Assembly: GCA_003864495.1 (NCBI GenBank)
Contig: ML133498.1
Location: forward strand, 1,971,153-2,035,152
DNA length: 64,000 bases
Direction: 5' to 3'
Origin: Nemopilema nomurai
Lineage: Eukaryota; Cnidaria; Scyphozoa; Rhizostomeae; Rhizostomatidae
Made by a program: the position numbers and the translations under genes. Shown here in pieces: positions 62,601 through 64,000 of the stretch (position 1 is its first letter; each line of letters starts with the position of its first letter). The notes beneath the pieces are model-generated. The model worked only from the letters and a program-made list of their open reading frames with translations, made no database searches and was not told the origin of the DNA.

Positions 62601-64000
62601 AATTATTGAGAAGGCTGTCAAAATCTGATGAAAGGAAAAAAACCAAAACATATGAACCAGCAAAGAAAGCGTGAATCATTCAGTTGAAAGAAAATGATGA
62701 CGATTCTGTGGAGACCGCTGAAATTTTTTCTGACGATAAAGGGATTCTGACAATCGAGCTAGCATTTCTGACGAGGAACTATAATCTGTTGTGTATTGAT
62801 TTAATCAAGCTGTGCTTTTGCACGAACTCAAGTGGCTTTTATCTTTCTTGCTACTTTTACTAATTTCATGAGGTTGGCACTTGAGTGATCGCATGTGCAA
62901 GTTTATTGATGTGTGCGATTTGCCACATACTCATAATTTTGCTCACGAAAAGGACTGATATTTCCAAAACCTCTTGATACAATGTTACACATCAAGGTGA
63001 ATTTTATTGTGTGATAATACATAAGTCCTAACTAGGAGAAACGTGTGTGTTCAATGGCACTCCTTGAGCATTTCAGATGTGCAATGGTGTGCTGTTAAAA
63101 ATCTGGAAAAATCATGCACATAGATATTGGCAAATAAAAACTTCCTAGATTTTCTTCAAGTAAGAAACCAGTAAATATATACATCAGTTGATGAATTTGG
63201 CATATTTTCTAACATTTTAGTAACATACTGCTATGATATGACTTCATGACTATTAAAACCCTCCTTCTCTTACTTAAGGAATGTGCTCAGTTCCTTGAAT
63301 GACCCTTTCTTTTTCTTTGCAAAAAATTACAGTATTCTCAAAACTGTCCAAAAACAAGAATCAACACACAACCACTGATTGTGGGTCAGCTATGGATTAC
63401 TGAAAAACTTGATGATCATTTGATTTGTTAAATTTTGGACAGGAAATGTAAACAACAAAAGCCATGCAACTAAATGAGTTCACTGATTATCAAAGGACAA
63501 AAGGCTTCCAGTAAAAAACCTGCCAAAGTACAAAAACCTCACTAATGGCAGGCGTGCAATGCCACACTTAAAGAAAATGATGGTATGTATCAAGGCCTTC
63601 AATAGCTCTCACATGCCATTTCCAGTTAAACCTGATACATGTGATAATATCAAATATAATATAATAATATAATATAAGAATAATTGAATGCCACATAATT
63701 GCAAGACCATTAGAGGCAGTTACCACATTACCAAAGTAAGTTCTAGTTTACTATATGCTGAATAACCAAGAAAGCAACTTCCAAATCTCTAACAACTGGC
63801 AAAATTAATGGTATTTCTTAAAGGAAAAATGGCAGCAAAGATACCTGGAAGAATGTTCCTTTGAAGACAAGACGGTAATCACTAAGGAACAGTACTCCTG
63901 TTGCAAGACGACTCAGTGTTCCAAAACAGGTGACATTTTCTTGCTGCAGAATCAATGTCTCGCCTGGTAGTAAAACTGGAGGTGCAAATTGCTTTCCTGC
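50613..64000 (-). CDS. Myotubularin-related pseudophosphatase (MTMR9/10/12-like), 5' end beyond the window
   Basis: Exons in order: 63845-64000 (partial), 61604-61761, 60790-60983, 60109-60254, 59701-59850, 58126-58214, 56678-56761, 56123-56224, 55636-55700, 55208-55313, 54581-54737, 54390-54449, 54079-54201, 53699-53749, 53257-53310, 52354-52466, 52039-52108, 51799-51864, 51086-51189, 50613-50800; phases agree. The first exon starts a GRAM/PH-like domain (PVLLPGETLILQQ), interrupted by a ~120-residue basic-then-acidic insert. The phosphatase fold follows: CPRYPRKVIVPSS, PIVTWRCPSSRGYLLRS, GWLENIRRLLEIS, LLLDPFYRTLDGFQ, VLIQKEW, IFLQFLDCVWQ, FGTFLDF. The P-loop is VVVAYDSGFDKTAQ where active myotubularins have HCSDGWDRT, so Cys and Arg are lost; it presumably binds and regulates active MTMRs in phosphoinositide turnover. 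A coiled coil (~51799-51189) follows. A segment before CPRYP seems short, so an exon may be missed. The terminal exon is unsettled: 50006-50049 ends the frame, but an overlapping frame is also open. Confidence 0.85.
62284..62373 (+). pseudogene. hAT-type transposase dimerisation-region remnant in an MTMR intron
   Basis: The plus-strand reading SGSNSGVERAFSMLANMLSD matches the conserved VER-x-FS core of the C-terminal dimerisation region of hAT-family transposases, followed by DKKFSD where active proteins have a (D/E)KR.RL pattern. A stop comes at once, and the surrounding 62.1-62.8 kb reads as broken coding sequence in several frames. I place no terminal repeats. It lies in the intron between the first two visible exons of the myotubularin-related gene, on the opposite strand. 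Confidence 0.5.

Overview
The window is metazoan nuclear DNA: AT-rich, with intron-rich genes on both strands, two intronless membrane-transport genes, and mobile-element debris. The intronless Shaker-type Kv gene, together with a conserved animal gene set (STIP1, COA8, CDY-like, myotubularin-related), is compatible with a cnidarian, probably an anthozoan. That assignment is inference; no marker here fixes the species.

Layout. 1-7.1 kb is a ~177-bp satellite of about 40 copies that runs off the left edge and decays into older, diverged repeats at 6.9-7.4 kb. 9.8-11.3 kb holds an intronless Shaker-type potassium channel (minus) with an odd selectivity filter. 13.4-14.05 kb has two minisatellites. 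15.9-24.8 kb is a complete 16-exon STIP1/Hop co-chaperone gene (minus); its upstream region from -131 bp is a 724-bp inverted-repeat transposon, followed by a broken LINE 3' end. 27.6-29.0 kb is a three-exon MEA1-like gene (plus). 29.3-30.7 kb carries four phase-consistent exons of an unrecognised gene (minus). 31.2-35.8 kb is a chromodomain plus enoyl-CoA-hydratase-like CDY-family gene (minus), with a tRNA-like foldback element in its first intron. 38.5-42.2 kb is a head-to-head pair: COA8 (minus) and a tiny RIIa/dpy-30-like protein gene (plus), about 106 bp apart. 44.6-46.3 kb is an intronless endosomal-type Na+/H+ exchanger (plus), followed by a 19-bp minisatellite. 50.6-64 kb is a myotubularin-related pseudophosphatase (minus) whose 5' end lies beyond the right edge, with hAT-transposase debris in an intron.

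The genes do not form a pathway; they are ordinary unlinked cellular functions. Exon models were built by hand from splice signals, reading phase and recognisable protein motifs. The most unusual items are the satellite whose monomer is exactly 59 sense codons on one strand, the Kv filter in which the signature Thr is Asn, the inverted-repeat element in which an ATG-initiated ORF starts at the inner edge of each arm and which abuts the STIP1 promoter, and the unidentified gene at 29.3-30.7 kb.
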